A program made the translations under genes and the position numbers. A stretch of 64,000 nucleotides of DNA from JARRKU01 sp963675565 (lineage in GTDB: Bacteria; Desulfobacterota; Desulfobacteria; Desulfobacterales; Desulfosarcinaceae), in contig CAXXYD010000001.1 of assembly GCA_963675565.2 (NCBI GenBank), positions 806,001 to 870,000 on the forward strand. Reading direction: 5' to 3'. This document shows, piece after piece, positions 16,775-25,317 of this stretch (the first letter of the stretch is position 1; each line of letters opens with the position of its first letter). The notes beneath the pieces were generated by a model. It did no database searches, was not told where the DNA came from, and saw only the letters and a list, made by a program, of their open reading frames with translations.

Positions 16775-17596
16775 ATGCCAGCCAAAATATACCCAAAACG
16801 TATCCGTCGAATGAAATTATCCAAAGTTCTGGAATTTGACTGCAAAGGATTGCATGAGCCCTGCGTTAAGTGGGCAGAAACCTGCGATGAGCTCAAGCAG
16901 GCCTTTTCCCTGGTCCATCGAGAATACTTGGCACTGGGCTACATCAAGCAACCAGACCCGTCGGGTATGTATTTCGGGGCTCACAACTTTTTGCCGGAAA
17001 CCGCCACCCTGGTAGTCGAATCGGAATCCAAAGTGGTTGCCACGCTAACCCATGTGCCCGACTCACCAAAATACGGCCTTCCCATGGAAAGCATCTACAG
17101 CACAGAGTTAAATGCGTTGCGCCGAAAGGGACGAAAAATCGCTGAACTGTGTGCTCTGGTCACCTCCAAGAAACTTAGATGGAAAAACATATTCATGCAA
17201 ATGTGCCGCATTGCATACAATCATGCCTTATCCAGCGGGCTCAATGATGTATGCATCATGGTGAATCCCAAACACGTAGAGTTTTATAAATTGGTTTTTA
17301 TGTTCGAACCACTGGGCCCTGAAAGACATTACCCCACCCTGGGCGTTCCAGCGGTTGCTCTGCGGTTGAATCTTGACAAGTCCAAAGCATGTTATGAAGA
17401 CCAGTATGGGGCACAAAGCAGTGACTGTGACTTGTATTCCTTTTTGCATACCTCAGCAGGTGCGAAAGATGCCCCCTGTTTTTACGACCTGCAACCCCCG
17501 GAACAGATTTCTTCGAAGATGATGTCCTATTTTGGTGTGGATCCAGCTTACCCTGAAAACCTCGTTAATGCAGGTGCAAAGGTTGCTGCAGCTTAA
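16775..17596 (+). CDS. FeeM-like N-acyl amino acid synthase (GNAT fold)
   Basis: 273 aa; an internal ATG at 16811 (MKLSKVLEFD) is an alternative start. The pattern matches the FeeM/exosortase-associated acyltransferase group: AFSLVHREYLALGYI, AHNFLPETATLVVESESKVVATLTHVPDS, EICALVTS-like ELCALVTSKK, and a C-terminal FYKLVFMFEPLGPERHYPTLGVPAVALRL. Such enzymes join an ACP-bound fatty acid to an amino acid. It lies alone between two PEP-CTERM genes. The natural product cannot be told from sequence. Confidence 0.72.
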   Translation: MPAKIYPKRIRRMKLSKVLEFDCKGLHEPCVKWAETCDELKQAFSLVHREYLALGYIKQPDPSGMYFGAHNFLPETATLVVESESKVVATLTHVPDSPKYGLPMESIYSTELNALRRKGRKIAELCALVTSKKLRWKNIFMQMCRIAYNHALSSGLNDVCIMVNPKHVEFYKLVFMFEPLGPERHYPTLGVPAVALRLNLDKSKACYEDQYGAQSSDCDLYSFLHTSAGAKDAPCFYDLQPPEQISSKMMSYFGVDPAYPENLVNAGAKVAAA

Positions 17597-18280
17597 TTTC
17601 ATATATTAACAAGATTGACTGCTATTTTTATTACCTCCGAAAACTTACATTACCCTCCGTCCAGGGAAGGGTAACGTACGAAAAACAGGCCACAAGTCTT
17701 ACTTACAGATTGGGCGCGCGATGAATATCGTTCAGTTACTCAAAGACGCGTTTCCCGAAAACAATGCCCTCTTTATAAATAAGACCTGCGTATCATAGGA
17801 TCCGTCCAAAAGCATACACTGCTGCCTGACCTCCCGCCTTTTGGCTAGTTTAGTTCGTAACTCACCGAATACACATGCTATGTCATTACATTGCCTGTCT
17901 TTTAGGAATAGTCCAGAAGGATAAATCCGCTCTGATCTTACAATGGGTAAAAAAGCACCCAGCTATGTAGCCTATTACATATATTTATGAAAAAAAGTTC
18001 TTAACCCTTCAAGAGGCTTGAGCGCAAAAATATCATAACCCGCTTGAATTAATGTTATATTTAAAATTTATACTATGGCATTTGAATTGCATGTAGGTTT
18101 AATGAATTAAATTACAGTTGATAAAGCTATTAAAAACGGCCACGCCGCCGATAGCCAGAGTCCAGACAAACGATTATTTTCAGCTTTTACGAGTTTATCA
18201 TTGTGTTGGATAACCAAATTAATAGATTGCATTGGACTTAAACACATACGTTTTGGTAGAAAGCTGGGGGACGGAAAAAG
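17597..18280. other. Intergenic region carrying a sigma-54 promoter
   Basis: No gene seen. The 5' part is AT-rich without clear structure; the promoter is at 18076-18091. The leader before 18281 is about 180 nt and ends with a purine-rich ribosome site (gggggacgg). Confidence 0.5.
18076..18091 (+). promoter_or_regulatory. Candidate sigma-54 promoter of the PEP-CTERM gene at 18281
   Basis: TGGCATTTGAATTGCA is an excellent match to the RpoN consensus (TGGCAC-N5-TTGCA), with GG-N10-GC. It is oriented toward the gene. Confidence 0.75.
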
Positions 18281-18973
18281 ATGAAAAAAACAATTGTAAC
18301 CTCATTTATGATTATCTTCATGCTGATTTACGGGAGCGCATTTGGCGGTGTATATACATTTGCACCCAATCCCAGTAATGTGTACAATCTGGACCATTAC
18401 TACTATTATCTATGGAGCATTGACTCTTCCGGACTGGAGGCTGCGACAAATTCAGGAGAGCAAATCACCAGTGCAACGCTGACTTTTCAAAATATCTACA
18501 ATCATGATAACTATAATTTTGACCTTTGGGTTTATCAACTCGATTATGTTGGCTACAGTATTCCTGCTGGGGGTGTCTATTCTATCTGGGATGGCACTAG
18601 CACTTCAGACTCGATTGGATCGAACTACCTCAATGTAGGCGAAAAAGACCTGTTGGTCCACTATGATAAATACGGCTCAGTCGATTCAGAAGGTGTATAT
18701 TCAAGTGACACTATCAATAGCCTATACGAAGGGCCATCCAGTGTTACCTATTCCTTTAACACTACCGACCTGGCCAACATGCTGGCTTTGATAGATGGAG
18801 GTTCCTTCGGCATCGGCTTCGACCCCGATTGTCATTTTTACAATGACGGCATTCTTCTGACCGTTAACACCGGTATTCCCGGGACGCCAGTTCCGGAACC
18901 ATCCACTTTGCTCCTATTGGGTATGGGACTTATCGGCGTAACCGGGATTGGCCGAATCCGGCGCAAAAAATAG
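18281..18973 (+). CDS. PEP-CTERM sorting-domain protein
   Basis: 230 aa. Signal peptide (MKKTIVTSFMIIFMLIYGSAFG), a tyrosine/aspartate-rich beta-type secreted body, and a PEP-CTERM tail VPEPSTLLLLGMGLIGVTGI followed by RIRRKK. It is not similar to the other PEP-CTERM protein outside the sorting signal. It has its own sigma-54 type promoter and a strong terminator, so it is monocistronic. Function is unknown beyond being an exosortase substrate. Confidence 0.9.
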   Translation: MKKTIVTSFMIIFMLIYGSAFGGVYTFAPNPSNVYNLDHYYYYLWSIDSSGLEAATNSGEQITSATLTFQNIYNHDNYNFDLWVYQLDYVGYSIPAGGVYSIWDGTSTSDSIGSNYLNVGEKDLLVHYDKYGSVDSEGVYSSDTINSLYEGPSSVTYSFNTTDLANMLALIDGGSFGIGFDPDCHFYNDGILLTVNTGIPGTPVPEPSTLLLLGMGLIGVTGIGRIRRKK

Positions 18974-19015
18974 CCTGCAACCCGAAATCGAATAGAGCTT
19001 AGATCTGCCTCCAAT

Positions 19016-19055
19016 AAAAAGCGGCGCCCATTTCTCACAATGGGCGCCGCTTTTT
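19016..19055 (+). terminator. Strong intrinsic terminator
   Basis: An 11-bp perfect GC-rich stem (GCGGCGCCCAT / ATGGGCGCCGC) with an 8-base loop, preceded by A5 and followed by T5. It can act on both strands. Confidence 0.9.
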
Positions 19056-19200
19056 ATTAGCAAATTCGCTCTCCTCGACCCTGCACGTGGATAGCAAAGC
19101 GAGTGGCAAGCAAAAGGTTGATCAAGTTGTCACACACCAGCAGTGTATTTCAGCAGACCATTTCCTTTTTCTTTATACAGGGGTCATCATCTGGTCTGTA

Positions 19201-21573
19201 TCACTCATCCAGCATGGCACGAATATCATCAGCCTCGTCAAAGTCAGGATCCAGTTCAAGCGCTCTTTTCAAATGTTCACGCGCCTTGGCGAATTGCTTT
19301 TCGCGATAATAGGTCAACCCGATATGATAGTTGGTCAGGGCACTGTCCGGATTCATCTTTAAACTGGCTTCCAACAGCGGCAACGCCTTGTAGTAATCGC
19401 CGATCTGATAATAAATCCAGCCCAGGGTATCCTTGACAATGGGATCATCGGGTATTTTTTTATAGGCGAGTTGAGCCAAATCAAGGGCCTCTCGCAGCGA
19501 GTTGGCATCCGAAGAGAGTAGAAAAGCCAGGTTGTTGGCCGCCGGACCATAACCAATTTTTATATCCAAAGCTCGCCGAAAATATTTCACGGCCAGCTGT
19601 TTTTCCTTTCTGGAAGCGTGCAGGCTGCCCAAAGCCATGACAGCCGGAAGATAACGTGGGTTAATCTGCAAGACCGTCTCGTACTGGGCAACAGCCTGCA
19701 AATATTTATCCTCCAGCATCTCTATCCAGGCCAGATTCATGCGGGCCGTAATAAAATCCGGATTGACGGCTATGGCTTTTTCAAAATACGGACGGGCCTT
19801 TTGTGGTTTATTCCAGGCACCGTATATGCCGCCTTGCATATTTTCAATGACCGCCAGCGCATTATTATTGCTGATCTTGGATTTGTGCGCCTCACACCTG
19901 TCCAAGGCCTGGGCAAACTGCCGGTCTTGCAAATGCATGTCAATAATAGCCTGAAGGGCCTCAAATTGCAGTGGATTTAAGGCCAGTGCCCGTTCAAAAG
20001 CTTTCCGGGCATCGTCCGGCCGCCGCATTAAACGATATACCAACCCCAGTCGCGCGTGCCAGTCACTTAGATTGGGATTTTGCGCCAGCACCGATTTGCA
20101 GAGCGCTTCGGCCCCTTTGAAGTTCCTTTGCGAAATTTTCAAGCTGCCCTCGAGACTCAACACCTTCAAATCACCGGGGCGCTGTTTTAATGCGGCTTCG
20201 ATCTGCTCACGGGCCTGCCCTATTTTCTGCTGGCGCAGGTACAACTCGGCTAACACCAGTTTGGCTTGCAGTAGCTTCGGGTTTAGCTCAATGGCCTTGA
20301 GCAGGTCGGATTCGGCTATTTTTTCCACCCAAGCCCCGGCATCATCCAGCAGGCCGGCGGCGGCCCTTGACAAATCAGCTCTGGATTGGCCCCGTTCGCC
20401 CAGTCTTATCACCGACAACGCCTTGTAGTAATAAGGCCGAAAGTTGTTTTCGTCTTTTTGGATGCTTAGTTCGAATTTTTTTATCGCCTGGGCATATTCC
20501 CTATCCAGATAATAGATCTCGCCCTGCAGGTAATTGGCCAACTGATGGTCGAAATTCTGAAGTAGCGCCCGTTCAATGACATCTCTGGCTGCCTCCCGAT
20601 CGCCTACGTCAAGATACATCCGGCCCATATTAGCCAGAATATCGGGATCCTTGCTATTGACGCGCAAAGCAGCCTTCATCGTATCCAACGCTTGGTCAAA
20701 TAGATGTCTACGGGCATAAAAATTGCCCAGCTCTAAATAGGCCAGCGTATCGGTGCCCGTAGTTGAGGTAGTCGCTTTGCTATATATCGTTTCCGCAAGA
20801 TGCCACTGTTGATTAGCTTCACAAAAACGGGCCAGGTCAATGAGTACTTGTACATCGAGTTGCTTGGCAGCTTTCATTTTGGTGGCACAGGCAGCAGCCT
20901 GCTCCCAGCGACCATTTTGCCCGTACAAACGAATAAGCCGGGTATAAGGTTCCGGCCTGGCAGCGTTGATAGATATAACCTGCAGGTATGCGTTTTCTGC
21001 TTCTTTAAAATTTTTCTTTTGGGTAAATAGTTGGCCCAGGAACAGCCAAACTCGGATACTTCCGGGATTGATTGCAACGGCTTGTTGCAACGTCTGGATA
21101 GCCGCCGACAAATTGGTCTCCTTGACCTGCACCCCGGCCAGTAGAAGGTAAGCATCAATATTATCCGGCGCATTTTCGATGATAAACTTAGCTGCCCGGC
21201 GGGCATCCATGGGGCGGTCCGCAGCCAGAAAAATCTGGCCGATTTTGTAATGCGCGGCCAGGTTGTTCTCGTTTAAATTGATCGCCTGGCCGAATGATCG
21301 CGTTGCAGATTCAAAATTCTGGAGCCGCAAGTAGATTTCACCCAGTTGAAAATGAATGTTGTCGTTTTCAGGATCAAGCTGACTTGCGTTCTTATACTCG
21401 ATCAGGGCCTCATTATATCTTTGCTGAGCCACAAGGGCCTCGGCCCGCTTCAGGTGCTTGGCCAGCTTTTCAGCGTCACTGGCACAGCCAGCCAAGCAAA
21501 GCAATATCGCCAGCACAACAGCAAACAATACAATCGGGCAACGATAACTAATTGGCTTATGTCCTGTGATCAT
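19201..21573 (-). CDS. prsT: PrsT-like TPR lipoprotein (XrtA/PEP-CTERM system)
   Basis: 790 aa. Lipoprotein signal with lipobox CLAGC (Cys30), then a continuous array of tetratricopeptide repeats to the C-terminus. Size, lipobox and the opening SDAEKLAKHLKRAEALVAQQRYNEALIEYKNA match the PEP-CTERM system TPR lipoprotein family (TIGR02917). In that family the protein is an envelope scaffold linked to exosortase-dependent polysaccharide and protein export. AAGGAG lies upstream of the start. A homologous gene is at 22843-25137. The symbol is given on family resemblance. Confidence 0.8.
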   Translation of the reverse strand: MITGHKPISYRCPIVLFAVVLAILLCLAGCASDAEKLAKHLKRAEALVAQQRYNEALIEYKNASQLDPENDNIHFQLGEIYLRLQNFESATRSFGQAINLNENNLAAHYKIGQIFLAADRPMDARRAAKFIIENAPDNIDAYLLLAGVQVKETNLSAAIQTLQQAVAINPGSIRVWLFLGQLFTQKKNFKEAENAYLQVISINAARPEPYTRLIRLYGQNGRWEQAAACATKMKAAKQLDVQVLIDLARFCEANQQWHLAETIYSKATTSTTGTDTLAYLELGNFYARRHLFDQALDTMKAALRVNSKDPDILANMGRMYLDVGDREAARDVIERALLQNFDHQLANYLQGEIYYLDREYAQAIKKFELSIQKDENNFRPYYYKALSVIRLGERGQSRADLSRAAAGLLDDAGAWVEKIAESDLLKAIELNPKLLQAKLVLAELYLRQQKIGQAREQIEAALKQRPGDLKVLSLEGSLKISQRNFKGAEALCKSVLAQNPNLSDWHARLGLVYRLMRRPDDARKAFERALALNPLQFEALQAIIDMHLQDRQFAQALDRCEAHKSKISNNNALAVIENMQGGIYGAWNKPQKARPYFEKAIAVNPDFITARMNLAWIEMLEDKYLQAVAQYETVLQINPRYLPAVMALGSLHASRKEKQLAVKYFRRALDIKIGYGPAANNLAFLLSSDANSLREALDLAQLAYKKIPDDPIVKDTLGWIYYQIGDYYKALPLLEASLKMNPDSALTNYHIGLTYYREKQFAKAREHLKRALELDPDFDEADDIRAMLDE

Positions 21574-21604
21574 GGCAGCGTGATTCTCCTTGTATTATAG
21601 GGAG

Positions 21605-21676
21605 ATAGAGGGACGGTGATGAAATTATGCGTTTTATCAGCTTCAAAAATGCATAATTTCATCATCGGCCCTCTAT
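21605..21676. repeat. Imperfect 31-bp hairpin (second REP-like type)
   Basis: The arms (ATAGAGGGACGGTGATGAAA... and its complement) differ at 3 of 31 positions and flank a loop near atcagcttc. It sits 7 bp past the stop codon of the gene at 21684-22835. The arm motif recurs as a half-site at 5211-5232. Confidence 0.8.
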
Positions 21677-21683
21677 TCTTTTC

Positions 21684-22835
21684 TTACAGCCTGTCAAGAT
21701 ATTCCAGCTCTTTCTGCTGGGTGTTTTTGGTACCGATGGCCAGCAGCTCTGACTGTTTAGGGCCTTTGGGCCGGAAATAGAGGCGCCCCTTGTAACCAAA
21801 AACTACTTCCAACACGGTGAGGCGGTTTTTTTTGCCGAACACCTTGCGTTTGACCGCAACACTGCCGGGGTCATCATTGAGCTGGTGGATGACTTCCTCA
21901 CATTTAATTTTCAAATCGTCCACCAAGACCAGGTAGCCTTCCACAGCCCGATCATGGATGACCAGGTTTTTGTAAAGGACGGCAAACCGTTTGCGGATGA
22001 TGTCGGTAGACGAGCGCTTGGACCCGCGCTCCTTTTGCAGCTTTTGCTCCAGCTGATCGATCTTCTCCTGCATTTGATCGATGGCCTGCTGCTGCGCTTC
22101 CTGGAAGGCTGCTTTGGCGGCTATTTTTTCCTCCAAGGCAACGATCTCATCGATCATCTCATCTTCGGTGGCATCTGCCTGATTCTTGGCTTCGTTGAGC
22201 TGCGCTGTCATCTGGCTCAGTTCACTGATCATCTTGTCTTGTTCGATGGACAGGACATCGAGTTTATCCTGATATTCGCCGGCGATCCTGGACAGTCGTC
22301 GACGCTCGCTGTCCTGAGATTGCGCCGCTTGTTTGTATTGTGCAAACCAGTGTCGGTAATAGCCCAACAAAACAGAGAGAGCTGCCAGTATGTAAATACC
22401 CAGCAACCCGTTAGTTAAAAAGGTATTGTGGGGCAGTTTGAAGGATAAGCTGACTTCAGGGTCCTCGTTGATCAGCCGATAGTTTTCGGCAGCAACCTGG
22501 ACCGGCTGCAAGTCAAGCTCAGAAAGGCTATCATCATAGATATCGCTCAAAGGGTACAGCAGCGTATCTCTGCGGGTCTTGACGGTGACCACCGCCTTGC
22601 CGCCCCATTTGAGCCATCGGCTCTTGCGCAGGTAGGCATCGATATTGTCCTGAACGGCCTGCTTCAAAGGAACACTGCCGGTTAATAGTTGCTGCACATC
22701 GCCGATAAACACCATCTTTAAGTCTGCCTGTATGGTATTACCGGCGTGATGCTCCAGCCACTGAATGGTAAGAATATACAACAACGGCGGCAGGATCACA
22801 CACCCAAGTATAATGCTGAGCTTGAACTTGACCAT
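21684..22835 (-). CDS. Uncharacterised two-TM coiled-coil membrane protein
   Basis: About 383 aa from ATG at 22835, preferred because it clears the upstream stop at 22843; a GTG 45 bp earlier would overlap. Layout: TM helix at about 6-27 (LSIILGCVILPPLLYILTI), a periplasmic domain of about 115 aa, TM helix at about 143-163, a long coiled coil at about 175-285 (Glu/Gln/Lys-rich), then a small C-terminal domain ending LLAIGTKNTQQKELEYLDRL that has a RelE-like flavour. I do not recognise the family. Lying between two PrsT-like genes on the same strand, it is a candidate partner of that system. Confidence 0.7.
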   Translation of the reverse strand: MVKFKLSIILGCVILPPLLYILTIQWLEHHAGNTIQADLKMVFIGDVQQLLTGSVPLKQAVQDNIDAYLRKSRWLKWGGKAVVTVKTRRDTLLYPLSDIYDDSLSELDLQPVQVAAENYRLINEDPEVSLSFKLPHNTFLTNGLLGIYILAALSVLLGYYRHWFAQYKQAAQSQDSERRRLSRIAGEYQDKLDVLSIEQDKMISELSQMTAQLNEAKNQADATEDEMIDEIVALEEKIAAKAAFQEAQQQAIDQMQEKIDQLEQKLQKERGSKRSSTDIIRKRFAVLYKNLVIHDRAVEGYLVLVDDLKIKCEEVIHQLNDDPGSVAVKRKVFGKKNRLTVLEVVFGYKGRLYFRPKGPKQSELLAIGTKNTQQKELEYLDRL

Positions 22836-22842
22836 GAGCTTT

Positions 22843-25137
22843 TTAAAGCTCTGCCAAAGCGGCCCGGGCCTCGTCCGCACCCTGAAAGCCGTCGTTGAGT
22901 TCCAGAGCTTTGGTCAAATATTGCCGTGCCAGTTCCTTCTGGCCCTGTTTAAAAAAGATCATCCCCAAATGGTAGTTAACGGTGGGGTTATCCGGCAGCT
23001 TCTCCGCACTGACCACCAACTCGGCACGGGCGGATTCGAACAAATTTTTCTGGTAATAGACCCAGCCCAGGGTGTCCATGATACCAGGGTTGTCCGGAGC
23101 AGCCTCTTTGGCCTTCTGGGCCAAAGCCAAGGCCTCGTTGAGGTCAGCGCCGGTCTTATTCGTAAGCAGGTAGGCCAGATTGTTAGCCGCAGCAATGAAG
23201 TTTGGACTGATATCGAGAGCTTTGCGATAGTGTTCTTCAGCCTTTTCATACTCTTTTTTAAGATCATAAATGGTTGCCATGGCCATGTGCAGCCCAGGCT
23301 GCTTGGGATTAACAACCAGTGCGGATTCGTATTGCTTCAGCGCCTGTTCAGTTTTACCAGTAACAATGGATATTCTGGCCAAAGCAGCATAGCTTCCCAC
23401 GAGATTAGGGTTTTTCTCAATGGCCTGCTTATAGGCCGCTTCGGCATTAGCCAGATCTTTTTTAGCCAAAAAAATGCTCCCTTTCATATTGTAGATCACC
23501 CCCTCTACGGCGGGCTCTTTTTTTACATTCTCGATCATGGCGTCGCATTTGGCCAAAGCGATATCGTACTCTTTTCGCGCTATATAGATTGCCACAACAT
23601 TGGCAAACACATCAATCAATTTGGGGTTGATCTCAAGGGCTTTATTGAAATTTACCAGGGCCTGATCGTAGTGCTTGCTAACAAATTCAACCTGACCAAG
23701 TTTAAGGTATCCGCCCGGGTTGTTCGGGTGCTGAGAGGTAATCCGGGTGTAGACTTCCCTGGCATTGTCAAATTCCCTGGCCATCATGTGGACCCTCCCC
23801 ATAAGGTCAAGGGCCTGTAACAGATTGGGGGACATCGCCAGCACATTTTCGATATGGGGTCGCGCCTGACCGGGGTGGCCTTCAGCCATCAGCAGATCGG
23901 CCATCAGCAGATGCGCCTTGGCATATTTGGGGCTGATCTGCAGGGCCGTTGTCAAAGCGCTGATAGCCAATTTGGTTTCCCTGTTTTGCGCATGAGCCAG
24001 CGCTTTAAAATAACTCGCCCTGGGCGATTTGGGCTCGTCCTGGGCCAGTTGGTCGAACAGCTGCACCGCGTCAAGAGTTTGGCCCTTGGCCAATAACAGC
24101 TGACCTTCGATCATCAGAGCCGGGGTATACTTGGGCCGGATCTTCAAAGCTGACTGAATGTAGGATTCAGCCTGATCGCGCTGCTGGTGCATAAAATGAA
24201 ATTCGGCCATCTTGGTTAACGCCCGAACATCTTCGGGATGTTTTTCCAAAGCCTGCTCGAAAATAGTTCGGGCATCCTCCGTACGGCCGACGGCATTGTA
24301 AAAATCGGCCAGCACCATGTGCGGCCGCAGCCCTTCCGGATCCATTTCCAAAGCGCGCTTCAAAGCCGCTTCCGCCTGGTCGTTTTGTCCCCGCTGCCGT
24401 TTGAAGTTGCCCATGACAATCTCGAGATTAGCGTTTTCAGGACTGACTGCAATGGCATCTTTGAGCACCTGTTCGGCCTGGTCTATCCGCCGCTGGGCCG
24501 TATAAAGGGCAAAAAGGGTCAGTCTAGCCTTGTTGTCTTTGTGTTCAATGCCAATAGCTTTTTGCAGGGTCTGCTCGGCTGTTTCAAACTGCTTCTCGGA
24601 AATCTGAGCACGCGCCAGACCGATATACGCCCGGATCTGCCGGGGATCCAGATCGATTATTTTTTGAAACGTGTCCCCAGCCCCCTGCTGATCATTATCC
24701 AAGGCATAAACTCCGGCTAATGCATAGAGCGCTTCAATATGACCCGGCTCTTTGGAAAGTACCTTATTGATCCTCTTGAGAGCCTCGTCTTTATTCTTGC
24801 CCAGAAGGAAAAAGGTGGCCAGCTTGACTTTTACATCGAGGTCTTCCGGGTCTAGTTGTTCCATTTCCATATTGGCTTCAAAGGCTTCCCTGGCGTTGCC
24901 CGCCTTGAGCAGCGCTTCCGCCAGCATCTTGTAGGCCGCCAAGTCTTGGGGATCGATTTGCAGGGCGTTTTTCAGCTCGATAATAGCGCTCTGGTATTCA
25001 GTTTTTTCAATATAGGCTTTGGCCTTTTCAACATGGGCCGCCTTTTTGTCCTCGTCCGATGTGCAGGCGACAATGCTGACCAGGGCAAACAAAATCAAAA
25101 TAGAAGCCAGTTTGGAAAACCACGTTGTTTTATTCAT
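22843..25137 (-). CDS. PrsT-like TPR lipoprotein, second paralog
   Basis: About 764 aa from ATG at 25137, chosen because GGAGG lies 4 bp upstream; the frame is open for 18 more codons. Lipoprotein signal peptide with a Cys at about 25 (SIVAC), followed by tetratricopeptide repeats throughout. It shares the opening (AYIEKTEYQSAIIELKNALQIDPQ) and the closing repeats with the paralog at 19201-21573. Two full-length paralogs so close suggest a duplicated scaffold with different partners. Confidence 0.8.
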   Translation of the reverse strand: MNKTTWFSKLASILILFALVSIVACTSDEDKKAAHVEKAKAYIEKTEYQSAIIELKNALQIDPQDLAAYKMLAEALLKAGNAREAFEANMEMEQLDPEDLDVKVKLATFFLLGKNKDEALKRINKVLSKEPGHIEALYALAGVYALDNDQQGAGDTFQKIIDLDPRQIRAYIGLARAQISEKQFETAEQTLQKAIGIEHKDNKARLTLFALYTAQRRIDQAEQVLKDAIAVSPENANLEIVMGNFKRQRGQNDQAEAALKRALEMDPEGLRPHMVLADFYNAVGRTEDARTIFEQALEKHPEDVRALTKMAEFHFMHQQRDQAESYIQSALKIRPKYTPALMIEGQLLLAKGQTLDAVQLFDQLAQDEPKSPRASYFKALAHAQNRETKLAISALTTALQISPKYAKAHLLMADLLMAEGHPGQARPHIENVLAMSPNLLQALDLMGRVHMMAREFDNAREVYTRITSQHPNNPGGYLKLGQVEFVSKHYDQALVNFNKALEINPKLIDVFANVVAIYIARKEYDIALAKCDAMIENVKKEPAVEGVIYNMKGSIFLAKKDLANAEAAYKQAIEKNPNLVGSYAALARISIVTGKTEQALKQYESALVVNPKQPGLHMAMATIYDLKKEYEKAEEHYRKALDISPNFIAAANNLAYLLTNKTGADLNEALALAQKAKEAAPDNPGIMDTLGWVYYQKNLFESARAELVVSAEKLPDNPTVNYHLGMIFFKQGQKELARQYLTKALELNDGFQGADEARAALAEL

Positions 25138-25317
25138 ATATCCTCCATAGGTATTGCTGTGCATTAAGGTATTATACCAAAATCTGCTCAAGCGGTAAAC
25201 GAACAGCGTCAGAAAGGTTCAGATTTCAAAATATTTACATCAACGGTTCTTTTGGCCCCTGATTATCAATTTTCCTGGCGCAAGGGCGTTGACACTGATC
25301 AGCTTCCCCTGGCCGCT

